Shown: in pieces, positions 40,555-40,668 of the stretch
Numbering within the stretch: the first letter of the stretch is position 1
Layout of the letters: every line of letters starts with the position of its first letter
DNA from: an uncultured Bacteroidales bacterium
GTDB taxonomy: Bacteria; Bacteroidota; Bacteroidia; Bacteroidales; UBA932
NCBI GenBank assembly: GCA_900318355.1
Contig: ONKE01000045.1
Span: 1 to 40,668 of the forward strand
Reading direction: 5' to 3'
Length of the DNA: 40,668 bases
Made by a program: the position numbers and the translations under genes
The notes under the pieces: generated by a model
Database searches by the model: none
What the model was told of the DNA's origin: nothing
What the model saw: the letters and a program-made list of their open reading frames with translations, nothing else

Positions 40555-40668
40555 ATGGCTGAATACCTCATGCCTGAAAAGAAGCAAGAGATTTTCGCGA
40601 AGTACGGGAAGTCCAATACGGACACCGGCTCTCCTGAGAGTCAGGTTGCTTTATTCTCCTACCGTATC
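40555..40668 (+). CDS. rpsO: 30S ribosomal protein S15, 3'-truncated by window edge
   Basis: The first 38 residues are present from the ATG at 40555. The segment KQEIFAKYGKSNTDTGSPES followed by QVALFSYRI is the conserved S15 N-terminus (DTGSPEVQVALLTxRI in many bacteria). S15 binds 16S rRNA helices h20-h22 early in assembly of the small subunit. The rest of the gene (about 50 residues) lies beyond the window. It is divergent from the acyltransferase gene. Confidence 0.95.
   Translation, partial: MAEYLMPEKKQEIFAKYGKSNTDTGSPESQVALFSYRI

Noticed and set aside
1-40668. CRISPR array, tRNA, rRNA or insertion sequence
   Set aside because: No regularly spaced direct repeats, tRNA cloverleaf, rRNA-like stretch or transposase motif was recognised while reading; short ones could be missed without a search tool.

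Overview
The window looks like chromosome of a GC-rich member of the Bacteroidota, most likely Bacteroidales. Three things point there: two SusC/SusD outer-membrane glycan uptake pairs with their lipoproteins; families typical of the group (DUF3823, BACON, FISUMP-like, DUF4465 lipoproteins); and many upstream regions carrying the Bacteroidota -7 promoter element TAnnTTTG, sometimes with TTTG-like -33 boxes about 20 bases upstream. Genus cannot be fixed from the sequence alone.

Left region (1-12278, all minus strand). One polysaccharide utilisation locus (PUL 1) runs leftward: susC, susD, a DUF3823 lipoprotein and a Big_2 lipoprotein cut by the window edge. Upstream of susC are two toxin-antitoxin modules in the same orientation, an AbiEi/AbiEii pair (type IV) and a ribbon-helix-helix/PIN pair (type II). 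Each has a perfect inverted repeat laid over its own promoter. Beyond them lies a GH78 alpha-L-rhamnosidase. The susC promoter carries a separate set of TGGGACAA / GGACAT palindromes.

Middle region (12361-31048, plus strand). A clan GH-A glycosidase is divergent from the rhamnosidase, and the two -7 boxes overlap in one palindrome. Then comes PUL 2: a LacI-type regulator with a palindromic operator just before its own start, susC, susD, a BACON/FISUMP lipoprotein, a strong terminator hairpin, a GH5-like enzyme, a GH39-like enzyme, two tandem GH2 beta-mannosidase-type enzymes, a ROK sugar kinase lacking the usual zinc cysteines, and a GmhA-type SIS sugar-phosphate isomerase. The enzyme set fits capture and breakdown of a beta-mannose-containing glycan, followed by phosphorylation and isomerisation of a released sugar. 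The substrate is inference.

Right region (31049-40433, minus strand). A lysine/diaminopimelate (DAP) cluster: dapB, dapA, dapD, a LysN-like aminotransferase in the DapC position, dapF and a DUF4465 lipoprotein form one tightly overlapped operon. Upstream, a LolA-like gene overlaps a 732-residue fusion of a DapE-type M20 deacylase with an aspartate kinase whose first ACT domain is almost wholly missing. Together these cover aspartate to meso-DAP by the succinylase route, except aspartate-semialdehyde dehydrogenase (Asd). A PlsC-like acyltransferase and, divergently, the start of rpsO close the window.

The most unusual items are the DapE-LysC fusion with its shortened regulatory region, the paired TA promoters with palindromic operators placed between PUL genes, and the ROK/GmhA pair ending a mannosidase PUL. 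No tRNA, rRNA, CRISPR array or transposase was recognised, and no gene-free stretch exceeds about 160 bases.
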